A stretch of 64,000 nucleotides of DNA, taken from assembly GCF_032595875.1 (NCBI RefSeq), contig NZ_CP132457.1:682001-746000 (forward strand), in the 5' to 3' direction. The DNA comes from Borreliella andersonii. GTDB lineage: Bacteria; Spirochaetota; Spirochaetia; Borreliales; Borreliaceae. Positions 20,536 through 29,074 of the stretch are shown in pieces. Each line of letters begins with the position of its first letter. Positions within the stretch are counted from its first letter, which is position 1. Position numbers and translations under genes: made by a program. Under the pieces are notes generated by a model that had not been told where the DNA came from, did no database searches, and saw nothing but the letters and a program-made list of their open reading frames with translations.

Positions 20536-21573
20536 ATGAAAAGGAATACTAAAAGTATTTTATTATGTATTTCATTTTTTTTATTATCCACTGTTCTTTT
20601 TGCTCAAGAGACTGATGGATTAGCAGAGAGTTCTAAGAGGTCAGAACCTGGAGAGTTAGTTTTAGATTTTGCAGAGCTTGCAAGAGACCCAAGTTCAACT
20701 AGACTTGATCTTACAAATTATGTTGATTATGTATATTCAGGTGCTTCTGGTATTGTTAAGCCAGAAGATATGGTTGTAGATCTTGGGATAAATAATTGGA
20801 GTGTATTGCTTACCCCTTCTGCAAGGTTGCAGGCTTACGTTAAAAATTCAGTTGTTGCGCCTGCTGTTGTTAAGAGCGAGTCAAAAAGGTATGCAGGTGA
20901 TACTATTTTAGGAGTAAGAGTTTTATTTCCAAGCTATTCTCAATCATCTGCTATGATTATGCCACCATTTAAAATTCCTTTTTATTCAGGAGAAAGTGGT
21001 AATCAATTTTTAGGCAAAGGCCTTATTGATAACATTAAAACTATGAAAGAAATTAAGGTTTCTGTTTATAGTTTAGGATATGAAATAGATCTTGAGGTTT
21101 TATTTGAAGATATGAATGGCATGGAATATGCTTATTCCATGGGTACTTTAAAGTTTAAAGGGTGGGCCGATTTAATTTGGTCAAATCCTAACTATATTCC
21201 TAATATATCATCTAGAATAATTAAAGATGATGTTCCAAATTATCCTCTTGCTTCAAGTAAAATGAGGTTTAAGGCTTTTAGGGTTTCAAAGTCACATAGT
21301 TCAAAAGAGCAAAATTTTATCTTTTATGTTAAAGACTTAAGAGTTCTTTATGATAAATTGAGCGTTTCAATAGATTCTGATATTGACAGTGAGTCTGTAT
21401 TTAAAGTTTATGAGACTAGTGGAACTGAATCTCTTCGTAAATTAAAGGCACACGAAACTTTTAAAAGAGTTTTAAAGCTTCGAGAAAAAATTTCTATGCC
21501 TGAAGGCTCTTTCCAAAACTTTGTAGAAAAGGTTGAGAGTGAAAAGCCTGAAGAATCATCTCCGAAAAATTAG
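20536..21573 (+). CDS. flaA: FlaA, periplasmic flagellar filament sheath protein
   Basis: The 345-residue protein has a signal peptide (MKRNTKSILLCISFFLLSTVLFA, cut near residue 23) and matches spirochaete FlaA, the minor filament protein. It is exported by Sec, unlike FlaB flagellin. AAGGAG at 20521-20526 supports ATG 20536 over the in-frame TTG at 20527. It leads the chemotaxis operon flaA-cheA2-cheW3-cheX-cheY3, known to be co-transcribed in B. burgdorferi. A hairpin separates it from cheA2. The C-terminal tail is rich in Glu, Lys and Ser. Confidence 0.97.
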   Translation: MKRNTKSILLCISFFLLSTVLFAQETDGLAESSKRSEPGELVLDFAELARDPSSTRLDLTNYVDYVYSGASGIVKPEDMVVDLGINNWSVLLTPSARLQAYVKNSVVAPAVVKSESKRYAGDTILGVRVLFPSYSQSSAMIMPPFKIPFYSGESGNQFLGKGLIDNIKTMKEIKVSVYSLGYEIDLEVLFEDMNGMEYAYSMGTLKFKGWADLIWSNPNYIPNISSRIIKDDVPNYPLASSKMRFKAFRVSKSHSSKEQNFIFYVKDLRVLYDKLSVSIDSDIDSESVFKVYETSGTESLRKLKAHETFKRVLKLREKISMPEGSFQNFVEKVESEKPEESSPKN

Positions 21574-21584
21574 GTTTAAATTAA

Positions 21585-21618
21585 TATGTAAAGCTACCTG
21601 AAAGGTTGGCTTTACATA
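21585..21618 (+). promoter_or_regulatory. hairpin between flaA and cheA2
   Basis: TATGTAAAGC (21585-21594) pairs perfectly with GCTTTACATA (21609-21618); an inner ACC/GGT extends it with small mismatches. No T-run follows (TATAAGATAATAGG). It therefore looks like a processing or partial-termination element that could lower cheA2 relative to flaA. Confidence 0.55.
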
Positions 21619-21639
21619 TATAAGATAATAGGAGATAGT

Positions 21640-24234
21640 ATGGAAGTATTAGATGTAGAAAATGAAGAGCTTTTAGGGGTTTTTTTTGAAGAGGCTCAAA
21701 ATCTTGTAGATACCCTTGAAGAAAATATTATGTCATTAGAGGATGATCCTAATAATTCTGATACTATTGATGAAATATTCAGGGCAGCTCATACTTTAAA
21801 AGGAAGCTCCGCTTCTCTTGATATGATGGAGCTATCTGATTTTACCCATATTGTTGAAGATGTTTTTGATGCCATTAGAGATGGTAGGGTAAATATAAAC
21901 AATGACCTTGTTGATTTGCTTTTAAGTTCATTAGATGTTATTAAGGAAATGCTTATGCTTCGGCTTGATGGAAAAGTTTATTTGAATGACATAGGTGATC
22001 TTAAAAGCAAATTAAAGCAATTTTTAGTAATTGATGATCAGACCTTTATTAAGAGGTTTGACGAAAATTTAACTAAAAACAATTTTTATCTTTCAGGATC
22101 AGATCTTGAGGAGATAAGAGAAGGGTTGGGAATTGGACAAAAGGTTTTAAGGATCAGTGTTGTTTTTAATATAAATAGTGATTTTGATGTTGAAAATGGT
22201 GGGTTAAAAATATTTAATATTTTAAAAAATTTAGGATCTGTACTTCATACAATTCCTAAATATGAGCAAATCATAGAGGATAAATTGTTAAAAAGAGTTG
22301 ATTATTATCTGATATATTCAGACATAGAGGGTGTGAAAAAAAGTTTAGATTCTTCAAGTTTAATTGAAAACTATTTGGTTGATGAATTTAACGTAGAAGA
22401 AGAATTAAAAAAGCTTTCAGATAAAGAGACTAAAGATATTGATTCAAATTCTAATTTTGTTTTAAATGATAATTTTGATTTTACAGAGGATGAGATTTCT
22501 GATTTATTGTTTGAAGTTGAAAATCAAAAATTATTTAAAGTTAGATTAGATTTTGTAAAAGACAATCCTATGGCTATTATTAGTGGGCTTCAAATGCTTC
22601 AAGCATTAAAAAGTCTTGGTAAAATTTTCAAGTCTATTCCAGATTCTAGCGAATTATTGACAGATAAGTTTTTTGATTTTGTAATATATTACTTAATATC
22701 AAATACCAGTGAAGACAGTATTGTTAAAAAGATTAATTTACCAGATGTTGTTAGTCATTTTGAAATTGAAAATGTTAATTTAGAATCTTTAAAAAATTTA
22801 AGTCTTAAAGAAAACGATGAAGCACCTCTTAAGGAAAATAAAAACATTAAGAAAAATAGTCCAATTAGTGTTAATTTAATTAGAATAGATAGTAAAAAAA
22901 TAGATTACATATTAAATCTTGTCAGTGAGGCTGTAATAAGTAAATCATCTTATAATCAAATAAATTCAGAAATGATTGGATTATTTTATAATTTTAATTA
23001 TTTTTATGAGTATCAAGAAAGTTTTCAGAGAAACTTTTTAATTGATTTAAAGATGGTTTTCAAAGATGCAGGCTTAACAATAGAAGATGAGGTCGAATCA
23101 CATATTAATTCTTTGATGAATCTTAAAATGGAAAAAACTCTTAATGATATTTCTGAGTTAAGAAATTCTTTTTTTAGGCTTCTTCAAAATTTTAAGATGA
23201 CCTCTGGTCGATTGTCAAGAATAATTACAGATTTGCATGAGAGTGTTTTAAAAACTAGAATGTTGCCAATATCTAATATATTTTCAAGGTTTACAAGAGT
23301 TGTCAGGGATCTTTCAAAGAAATTAAATAAGATTGTTAATCTTAAAATGGAAGGAGAAGAAACTGAGCTTGATAAGTCTGTTATAGATGACCTTGTAGAT
23401 CCTTTGATGCATTGTGTTAGAAATTCAATGGATCATGGTCTTGAAACAGTTGAAGAGAGAGTTGAAAAAGGAAAGAGCAAAGCAGGTACTATAATTTTGC
23501 GTGCTAAAAATGAGGGTAATGTAATCTCAATTGAGATTGAAGATGATGGGATTGGTATAGATCCAAAGGTCATTAGGAGCAAATTAATTGAAAAGGGAAC
23601 AATAAAAGAAAATACAATTTATTCTGATTTTGAACTTATTAACTTAATTTTTGCTCCTGGGTTTTCAACAGCAGCTCAAGTGACAGATCTTTCAGGTAGA
23701 GGGGTTGGTCTTGATGTTGTGAAAAGGAGCATTGAAAAGCTTAATGGAACTATTTTAGTTGAATCGGAAGTTGGCCTTGGAACAATTTTTAAAATTAAAC
23801 TGCCATTGACGTTAGTTATTATACAAGGTCTTTTAGTAAAGTCTGGGCCTGAGACTTATGTTATTCCTTTGAATAATGTTCTTGAAACTCATAGGATATC
23901 CGAGCATGATATAAGATTACTTGAAAATTATCATGAAGTTTATAATTTAAGAGATGAAGTCATTTCTGTTCTCAGACTTGATAAACTTTTTAACATAGCA
24001 AAAGATGATTCATTAATAGAAAAATTTTTAATAGTTGTTAATACTAGCAATGTGAAGACAGCAATTGTTGTAGACTCTATTCTTGGCGAGGAAGATTTTG
24101 TAGTAAAGCCCATTAAGGATAAATTTTCATCAAGTGTTGGTATAGTTGGGGCTACTACGCTTGGAAATGGTAAGGTTGTATTGATTATTGATGTTTTTAA
24201 ACTTTTTGATTTACGAAAAGATACTAAGGAGTGA
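21640..24234 (+). CDS. cheA2: CheA2, chemotaxis histidine kinase
   Basis: At 864 residues it is long for CheA. The domains in order are: Hpt P1 with phospho-His51 in AAHTLKGSS; a long, acidic middle region (about 130-420) holding a repeated domain with P2-like or accessory character; dimerisation P3; the HATPase P4 with N-box HCVRNSMDHGLE, G1 DDGIGID and G2 GRGVGLDVV; and a CheW-like P5 at the C-terminus. It phosphorylates CheY3 to control periplasmic flagellar rotation. GGAG at 21631-21634 supports ATG 21640. CheA2 is known to be the essential chemotaxis kinase of B. burgdorferi. Confidence 0.98.
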   Translation: MEVLDVENEELLGVFFEEAQNLVDTLEENIMSLEDDPNNSDTIDEIFRAAHTLKGSSASLDMMELSDFTHIVEDVFDAIRDGRVNINNDLVDLLLSSLDVIKEMLMLRLDGKVYLNDIGDLKSKLKQFLVIDDQTFIKRFDENLTKNNFYLSGSDLEEIREGLGIGQKVLRISVVFNINSDFDVENGGLKIFNILKNLGSVLHTIPKYEQIIEDKLLKRVDYYLIYSDIEGVKKSLDSSSLIENYLVDEFNVEEELKKLSDKETKDIDSNSNFVLNDNFDFTEDEISDLLFEVENQKLFKVRLDFVKDNPMAIISGLQMLQALKSLGKIFKSIPDSSELLTDKFFDFVIYYLISNTSEDSIVKKINLPDVVSHFEIENVNLESLKNLSLKENDEAPLKENKNIKKNSPISVNLIRIDSKKIDYILNLVSEAVISKSSYNQINSEMIGLFYNFNYFYEYQESFQRNFLIDLKMVFKDAGLTIEDEVESHINSLMNLKMEKTLNDISELRNSFFRLLQNFKMTSGRLSRIITDLHESVLKTRMLPISNIFSRFTRVVRDLSKKLNKIVNLKMEGEETELDKSVIDDLVDPLMHCVRNSMDHGLETVEERVEKGKSKAGTIILRAKNEGNVISIEIEDDGIGIDPKVIRSKLIEKGTIKENTIYSDFELINLIFAPGFSTAAQVTDLSGRGVGLDVVKRSIEKLNGTILVESEVGLGTIFKIKLPLTLVIIQGLLVKSGPETYVIPLNNVLETHRISEHDIRLLENYHEVYNLRDEVISVLRLDKLFNIAKDDSLIEKFLIVVNTSNVKTAIVVDSILGEEDFVVKPIKDKFSSSVGIVGATTLGNGKVVLIIDVFKLFDLRKDTKE

Positions 24235-24241
24235 ATCTCTT

Positions 24242-25642
24242 GTGCAGATAAAAGAAATTTATTTTGGACCTAAAATTTTAGATGATAAAAATCATAATTC
24301 TAAATTAACCAATTTTGATTTTAAAGTTGTTTCTTTTGAGCTTGGATCAGATCATTATTTAGTAGACATTATGCAGGTTAAAGAAATTAGAAAATCTAGT
24401 AATTTTACTTATGTTCCAAATGCCAAAAAGTATGTAGCTGGGCTTGATAATTTACGAGGTGAGATAATTCCTATTATAGATCTTAGAATAATGTTTAATT
24501 TAGAATTTAATAAAAAAGATCTTGAAGATATTATGGTTTTAAAAAACGAAGACCTTCTTATAGGGGTAATTGTTGATAAAATTAATAATGTTTTTTCAAT
24601 AGATTCTAGCCTTATTCAAGATCCACACCCAGTTTTGTCTCAGGATTCTTTAATAAACTATATAAAAGGTGTTGTAGATTATAACGAAAAGCTTTATATA
24701 CTTCTTAATCTTTTTAAGATTTTTAATTATGATGAAGAAGAAAAGTTATTAAAACCTGATCAAAATTTTGTTGGAAAAAGCAACTTTGTAAGCGATTGTG
24801 ATAATTTAGATATGCTAGAAAATTGTAAGAGGGATTTTTCCAATAAGGTTTCTTCAAAAAATAATGATAACAATGAAAATTTAGTTGTAAATAATACTGC
24901 AACTTTTAATTTGGAAAATATTAAAAAAAATCTTTTGAAATATGCGTTTAATGCTTCTTTGGTAAATGATGTGTTTTTGGAAAAAGTTGGATTAAAATTT
25001 AATATGGTTGATACTGATTACTTGCCTTACGATAGTTTTTTAAATGAATTTTATTCAAAATCATCAGGAAATTTGTGGGGAGCTGATTGTTTGGAAGAAT
25101 TTAAAAATGAAATTGTTAAGAGTCGCTTAAATTTTATGGAGAATTTAAATTCTATTTTTAATGTATTGGAGATTGGTTGTGGTAGTGGAAAAGAGACTAT
25201 GGCTTTAGCCAATGCCTTGTCTGAATATTATGTAAAACCTTTTAAGTTGACAGCTATTGATAATGACTTATCAAAGGTTGTTGAAACTTCTAGGTTGATA
25301 TTTTCAGAGTCAGAAATTGGCATTAGTGAAATTTATCGTAGGAACTCTTTTGAACAAAGTCCCGGAATTTATAAATTTAAATCAGAAATTTTAAGTAACA
25401 TTTTGTTTGAATATTCCGATGCTCTTTTTTCAGATTTGCCTGATAATTTGGGAATGGTTTTTTTAAAAGATGTTTTATGTTTCTTAGATAGTAAAGATCA
25501 GATTTTAATTTTAAATATCATTGCTTCCAAAGCTATTAAAGGGGCTCTTTTGGTTTTGGGAGATAACGAAGAGCTTGAAAATAATGATGTTTTTATAAAA
25601 GAGAAATCCACAAAGTATTTTAACTTGTACAGGAAAGTCTAA
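24242..25642 (+). CDS. cheW3: CheW3, CheW domain fused to a CheR-like methyltransferase domain
   Basis: From GTG 24242 the protein has 466 residues. AAGGAG at 24226-24231 is 10 nt upstream; the frame is open from 24188 but that start would lie inside cheA2. Residues ~15-165 form a CheW domain (VVSFELGSDHYLVDIMQVKEI, LDNLRGEIIPIIDLR). After a low-complexity linker, residues ~230-466 resemble a CheR-type SAM methyltransferase, with motif I VLEIGCGSGKE and an LTAIDND acidic strand end. The usual CheR N-terminal TxFFR segment is not evident, so catalysis is uncertain. The fusion would place a methylation or SAM-sensing module in the receptor-kinase array. Confidence 0.93.
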   Translation: MQIKEIYFGPKILDDKNHNSKLTNFDFKVVSFELGSDHYLVDIMQVKEIRKSSNFTYVPNAKKYVAGLDNLRGEIIPIIDLRIMFNLEFNKKDLEDIMVLKNEDLLIGVIVDKINNVFSIDSSLIQDPHPVLSQDSLINYIKGVVDYNEKLYILLNLFKIFNYDEEEKLLKPDQNFVGKSNFVSDCDNLDMLENCKRDFSNKVSSKNNDNNENLVVNNTATFNLENIKKNLLKYAFNASLVNDVFLEKVGLKFNMVDTDYLPYDSFLNEFYSKSSGNLWGADCLEEFKNEIVKSRLNFMENLNSIFNVLEIGCGSGKETMALANALSEYYVKPFKLTAIDNDLSKVVETSRLIFSESEIGISEIYRRNSFEQSPGIYKFKSEILSNILFEYSDALFSDLPDNLGMVFLKDVLCFLDSKDQILILNIIASKAIKGALLVLGDNEELENNDVFIKEKSTKYFNLYRKV

Positions 25643-25653
25643 AGGAGAAATTA

Positions 25654-26139
25654 ATGAGAATAGATTATATAGAGCCATTTTTGGATGCTGCTTCTTCGGT
25701 TTTAAGAGATATGTTGCTTGTTGAGAATATAGAAATGGGCAAACCCGGACTTAAGTCAATAAATCAAAAGATAAAAGGTGTTTCTGTAATAGTAGGGCTT
25801 GCTGGGTCTGTTGAGGGTAGTATAATTATTGATATGGATATAGAAACAGCTCTTTTTGTTGCTTCTAAATTAAATTTTGAAGAGTATGATGATTTTGATG
25901 ATGAGGAAACAAAAGAGATGGTTGCTGCAACTCTAACTGAGGTTGGTAACATTATTGCTGGAAATTTTGTTACTACTTTGCATGCCAAAGGTTTTGTGTT
26001 TGATATAACCCCCCCAGCTTTTATTTATGGAGAAAATATGAAAATAAGTAATAAAGGTTCTGAGGCTTTAATTGTTCCTTTTTCTTTGCCTGATGGTAAA
26101 ATTATAGAAGTTAATATTGCAATAAGGGAGAGGGTTTGA
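25654..26139 (+). CDS. cheX: CheX, CheY-P phosphatase
   Basis: The 161-residue protein belongs to the CheC/CheX/FliM-like phosphatase fold. The single catalytic motif ExxN is present as E96 and N99 in LTEVGNIIAGNF, matching the residues known to be required in B. burgdorferi CheX. It dephosphorylates CheY3-P and replaces CheZ. It sits between cheW3 (11-bp gap) and cheY3, with a 13-codon frame between it and cheY3. Confidence 0.97.
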   Translation: MRIDYIEPFLDAASSVLRDMLLVENIEMGKPGLKSINQKIKGVSVIVGLAGSVEGSIIIDMDIETALFVASKLNFEEYDDFDDEETKEMVAATLTEVGNIIAGNFVTTLHAKGFVFDITPPAFIYGENMKISNKGSEALIVPFSLPDGKIIEVNIAIRERV

Positions 26140-26140
26140 T

Positions 26141-26182
26141 ATGAAAAAAATTCTTTTTATTAGAAAAGAGAGGTTAATATGA
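26141..26182 (+). CDS. 13-codon mini-cistron coupled to cheY3
   Basis: ATG 26141 opens a 13-residue frame (MKKILFIRKERLI) ending in TGA at 26180-26182, which overlaps the cheY3 ATG (26179-26181) as ATGA. GGGAGAGGG at 26125-26133 lies 7 nt upstream of its ATG, a better ribosome-binding site than that of cheY3. It could be a translated coupling peptide. Conservation of the frame would decide. Confidence 0.45.
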   Translation: MKKILFIRKERLI

Positions 26183-26619
26183 TCCAAAAGACTACGATTG
26201 CCGCAGATTCTTCATCTAAGCCTAGGGGAATCAATTATGATACTGGCGTTCCTTTTAATGTTTTAATTGTTGATGACTCTGTTTTTACTGTAAAGCAGCT
26301 TACTCAAATTTTCACATCAGAGGGTTTTAATATTATTGATACGGCAGCTGATGGAGAGGAGGCTGTGATAAAGTACAAGAATCATTATCCAAATATTGAT
26401 ATTGTCACTCTTGATATTACCATGCCCAAAATGGACGGAATAACTTGTCTTTCTAATATTATGGAATTTGACAAAAATGCTAGAGTGATAATGATATCTG
26501 CTTTAGGTAAAGAACAATTAGTTAAGGATTGCTTAATAAAAGGGGCAAAAACATTTATTGTTAAACCATTAGATAGGGCAAAGGTTCTTCAAAGAGTAAT
26601 GTCTGTATTTGTTAAATAA
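26179..26619 (+). CDS. cheY3: CheY3, chemotaxis response regulator
   Basis: The 146-residue protein has a ~25-residue N-terminal extension before the receiver domain. The acidic pair is D32/D33 (VDDS), the phosphorylation site is D79 (LDITMPKMDG), and the conserved Thr/Ser (ISALG) and Lys (KPLDRA) follow. It is phosphorylated by CheA2, acts on the flagellar switch, and is dephosphorylated by CheX. The ribosome-binding site (AGAGAGG, 26166-26172) lies inside the preceding 13-codon frame. It ends the operon; a weak hairpin with T-rich tail follows at 26632-26657. Confidence 0.98.
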   Translation: MIQKTTIAADSSSKPRGINYDTGVPFNVLIVDDSVFTVKQLTQIFTSEGFNIIDTAADGEEAVIKYKNHYPNIDIVTLDITMPKMDGITCLSNIMEFDKNARVIMISALGKEQLVKDCLIKGAKTFIVKPLDRAKVLQRVMSVFVK

Positions 26620-26658
26620 ATTATTTATAAAAAAGCTCAAGCTTTAATTTTATTATTT

Positions 26659-27174
26659 TCATTCCCTTGGAAAAAAAATCATTTCATTACTTATTTTATT
26701 TAAATTCTTTGAAAAATAAGTAATGTTAAGGTTAAATATTTTAAGAGGTTCTGTATTATTTTCTATGTAAAGCTCTAATTTGTAAAATCCTTTTTTTGTG
26801 TATATTAGTGAATAACTTTTAAAAATTCCATTTATATTTTTAATTTTAAATATTTTATATTTTAAAAATTTTTTATCAATAAGTTCACTTTGAATTAGAT
26901 ATTTATTTGCTTCTCTGTAGCTTAAATTTAATAAGCCGTAGTTAGTTTTATTGAGCATCATGCTTTTTACAAAATGTTCTGTTAGGTTATAAATATTTTT
27001 TTCTATTTCGCTTGTTGGAAAGTTAGTATAGTATTCTTTTTCTAAAATTAAATTGTAAGACGAATATTTTTTAATTTCTTCATTTGCCCTTTTTTCAATT
27101 GAGATATCCAAAAGTCTAGCATTAAGTGAAAAATCTAACAATATAAGTAGTCCTATAATTATTTGAATTTTCAT
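26659..27174 (-). CDS. uncharacterised exported protein (BB0673-like)
   Basis: The 171-residue protein begins with a signal-like segment (MKIQIIIGLLILLDFSLNA). The rest is rich in Lys, Asn, Tyr and Leu with amphipathic strands and helices; I find no known motif and no cysteine for lipidation at the signal end. The start overlaps the stop of the upstream gene (ATGA, 27171-27174), so it is the last member of gph-bb0675-bb0674-bb0673. It converges with cheY3. Confidence 0.75.
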   Translation of the reverse strand: MKIQIIIGLLILLDFSLNARLLDISIEKRANEEIKKYSSYNLILEKEYYTNFPTSEIEKNIYNLTEHFVKSMMLNKTNYGLLNLSYREANKYLIQSELIDKKFLKYKIFKIKNINGIFKSYSLIYTKKGFYKLELYIENNTEPLKIFNLNITYFSKNLNKISNEMIFFPRE

Positions 27175-28217
27175 TTTATTTCCTGGTTCTTATTAATTAT
27201 TTTTTTTACTTTTTCAAGTTCTAAAGGTATTTTGCTTTTTCGCTTTGCGTTTAGCTTTTCTTTTAGCAAAAGATTGTTAAATGATTTTGCAAGTTCATAT
27301 ACTTTTTCTTCGCTTAAAGTAAAAGGAATTTGAATTTTTCGATATTCTAATGGGTCTTGTAAAATTTTTGTCATTAGAATAATGGGATTTAAAAAACTTG
27401 CTTTAAAAAATTTATAAAAATTCATTAAAAAAATAGTAAATGATGCAAACAATGTAAATAGAAAAATTCCAAGAATAGAATCGCTTTTTCTTTGCAAATA
27501 TTTATCTATATAAAATTTTGTTTTCTCTATTTCTATTACTCTGTATTCACTAGGACTGTAGTAAACAAATATTTCGTCTGATTTTGAGTATATTATGGCA
27601 TCTTTTTCCTTGATTATTAAGATGAAAGGATATTTTTCTTTAATGTAAGCTTTTTCATTTATTATTGATATATTTTTAATAATATTAAATTCTTGTTTTT
27701 CTGGTATTGAATTTACAATTTTTGAGCTTGATATTATTATAAAAAATGTAAATGGTATTAATAAGCTCATTGAAAATGTTCTAGCAAATGCTATTAGTAT
27801 TAGGTTCTTTTCTTTTGAATTGTAATATATTTCTATTATTAGGTCGTTAAACCTAAGAAGTCTTAAAAATCTTAACTTGAAAAGGGATAACATTATTGGA
27901 TTTAATATTGTTTCATGGGCGGCAATTATGTTTTTAAGCTGATATGAGCTATAAAATGCTAAAGGAATAAGGCAGTGAATTATATCGAAGAATAGATTGT
28001 TTCTGACGTAAATTTCTAATCTTTGAGAAAGGTAAGCCTTGGTTATTTTGTATAAAAAAATGAAAATAAAAATTATGTCAAATAGAAAACCAAGAAATAT
28101 TAGTGCAAATCGTATTTTATATGGCAAAAAAAGAATTATTGAGAGTTCTTCGATTAAAAGTTCAAATATTGAAAAAATTATTATTGCTTTTAAGAAAATT
28201 GAGAATTTTTTTACCAT
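27171..28217 (-). CDS. multi-pass membrane protein with a voltage-sensor-like helix (BB0674-like)
   Basis: The 348-residue protein has hydrophobic helices near residues 8-30, 36-58, 77-95 and 140-165. An Arg-rich helix SLFKLRFLRLLRFNDLI has R116, R119 and R122 at every third position, like S4 of voltage-sensor domains. An extracytoplasmic stretch (about 170-245) leads to a further helix (250-272) and a charged cytoplasmic tail that could be HAMP-like (FLNPIILMTKILQDP). No pore selectivity filter and no kinase domain are visible. It overlaps both neighbouring genes. Function unknown; a voltage-sensing or sensory membrane role is a hypothesis. Confidence 0.72.
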   Translation of the reverse strand: MVKKFSIFLKAIIIFSIFELLIEELSIILFLPYKIRFALIFLGFLFDIIFIFIFLYKITKAYLSQRLEIYVRNNLFFDIIHCLIPLAFYSSYQLKNIIAAHETILNPIMLSLFKLRFLRLLRFNDLIIEIYYNSKEKNLILIAFARTFSMSLLIPFTFFIIISSSKIVNSIPEKQEFNIIKNISIINEKAYIKEKYPFILIIKEKDAIIYSKSDEIFVYYSPSEYRVIEIEKTKFYIDKYLQRKSDSILGIFLFTLFASFTIFLMNFYKFFKASFLNPIILMTKILQDPLEYRKIQIPFTLSEEKVYELAKSFNNLLLKEKLNAKRKSKIPLELEKVKKIINKNQEIK

Positions 28218-29074
28218 TTATTTCCCTTGGCTATTTCTGATAATTCTTTAATTATTCTTGAATCATATTCTTTAGAGCCCAACTGTTTTATTGAAAACCA
28301 ACTTTCATCATATCCAATAAAACCTTTAACCGGATTGTTTTTGTATTTTGGGGTTCTTGCTCTGGCTGAAAAAATGGCAATTAATGTTGAAATTGGGGAC
28401 ATTGTTTGTAAAATCTCATATTTGAAAAAGCTTTCAATTATAAGCTTGGCTGTTTTTTCGTCTAGAAAATCGGTATCATTGCTTATTGCTTTTGAAGTTG
28501 ATTCAATGGTTTTAACGGTAAGCTCTATTCCTTTTTCAAAGCAGTATTTAATTACCAATACTTTTAAGAGAAGCAGTATCTTTATATAATTTTTTATAAT
28601 ATCTGATGAACAAAGTGCTTTATTTTCCTTTTGTATTAAATATATTGTATAAGAGTTTTTCCCTTCAAATAGCTTGTTTATATAAAATGTAATGTATCCA
28701 TTGCTTATAGTATTAAAATTATAAAAGAATTCTTTTCTTAAAGAGGAGTTGATTTTGACAAAGTTAAATACTAAATTTAAGTCGTTTTTTGTCAATTCTT
28801 TGCTAAAAAGAGGCTTTACAATGTTAAAGTCAATAGCTTCAATGCCAGATAAAACAAATGGTGTAATCATTGTATCTGTTTTATCTTTGACATATTGAAT
28901 TAGATCTTTTAGTTCTGATTCAAAATCATTTTTGATAAATGTAGCAATGGTTTTTTTGTTTTCTTGTAAATAGTTGAGCATTTCAGTTTCTTTTTCTATA
29001 GCAGATAAACTTTTTATGCTTTCATGATTGAATAGATAATGATATAGATAAGGAAAATATGGTTTTACATTCAT
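28211..29074 (-). CDS. uncharacterised cytoplasmic protein (BB0675-like)
   Basis: The 287-residue protein shows no signal peptide and no known motif. It is predicted helical throughout, with a hydrophobic helix near residue 170 (KILLLLKVLVIKYCFEKG) that may be buried rather than membrane-spanning. The C-terminal segment GFIGYDESWFSIKQLGSKEYDSR is the most distinctive stretch. It overlaps gph at its start by 4 bp and bb0674 at its end by 7 bp, so expression is likely coupled. Confidence 0.75.
   Translation of the reverse strand: MNVKPYFPYLYHYLFNHESIKSLSAIEKETEMLNYLQENKKTIATFIKNDFESELKDLIQYVKDKTDTMITPFVLSGIEAIDFNIVKPLFSKELTKNDLNLVFNFVKINSSLRKEFFYNFNTISNGYITFYINKLFEGKNSYTIYLIQKENKALCSSDIIKNYIKILLLLKVLVIKYCFEKGIELTVKTIESTSKAISNDTDFLDEKTAKLIIESFFKYEILQTMSPISTLIAIFSARARTPKYKNNPVKGFIGYDESWFSIKQLGSKEYDSRIIKELSEIAKGNKW

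Noticed and set aside
26632..26657. Strong terminator after cheY3
   Set aside because: The stem AAAGC/GCTTT has only 5 bp; the T-rich tail makes weak termination possible but not worth a separate feature.
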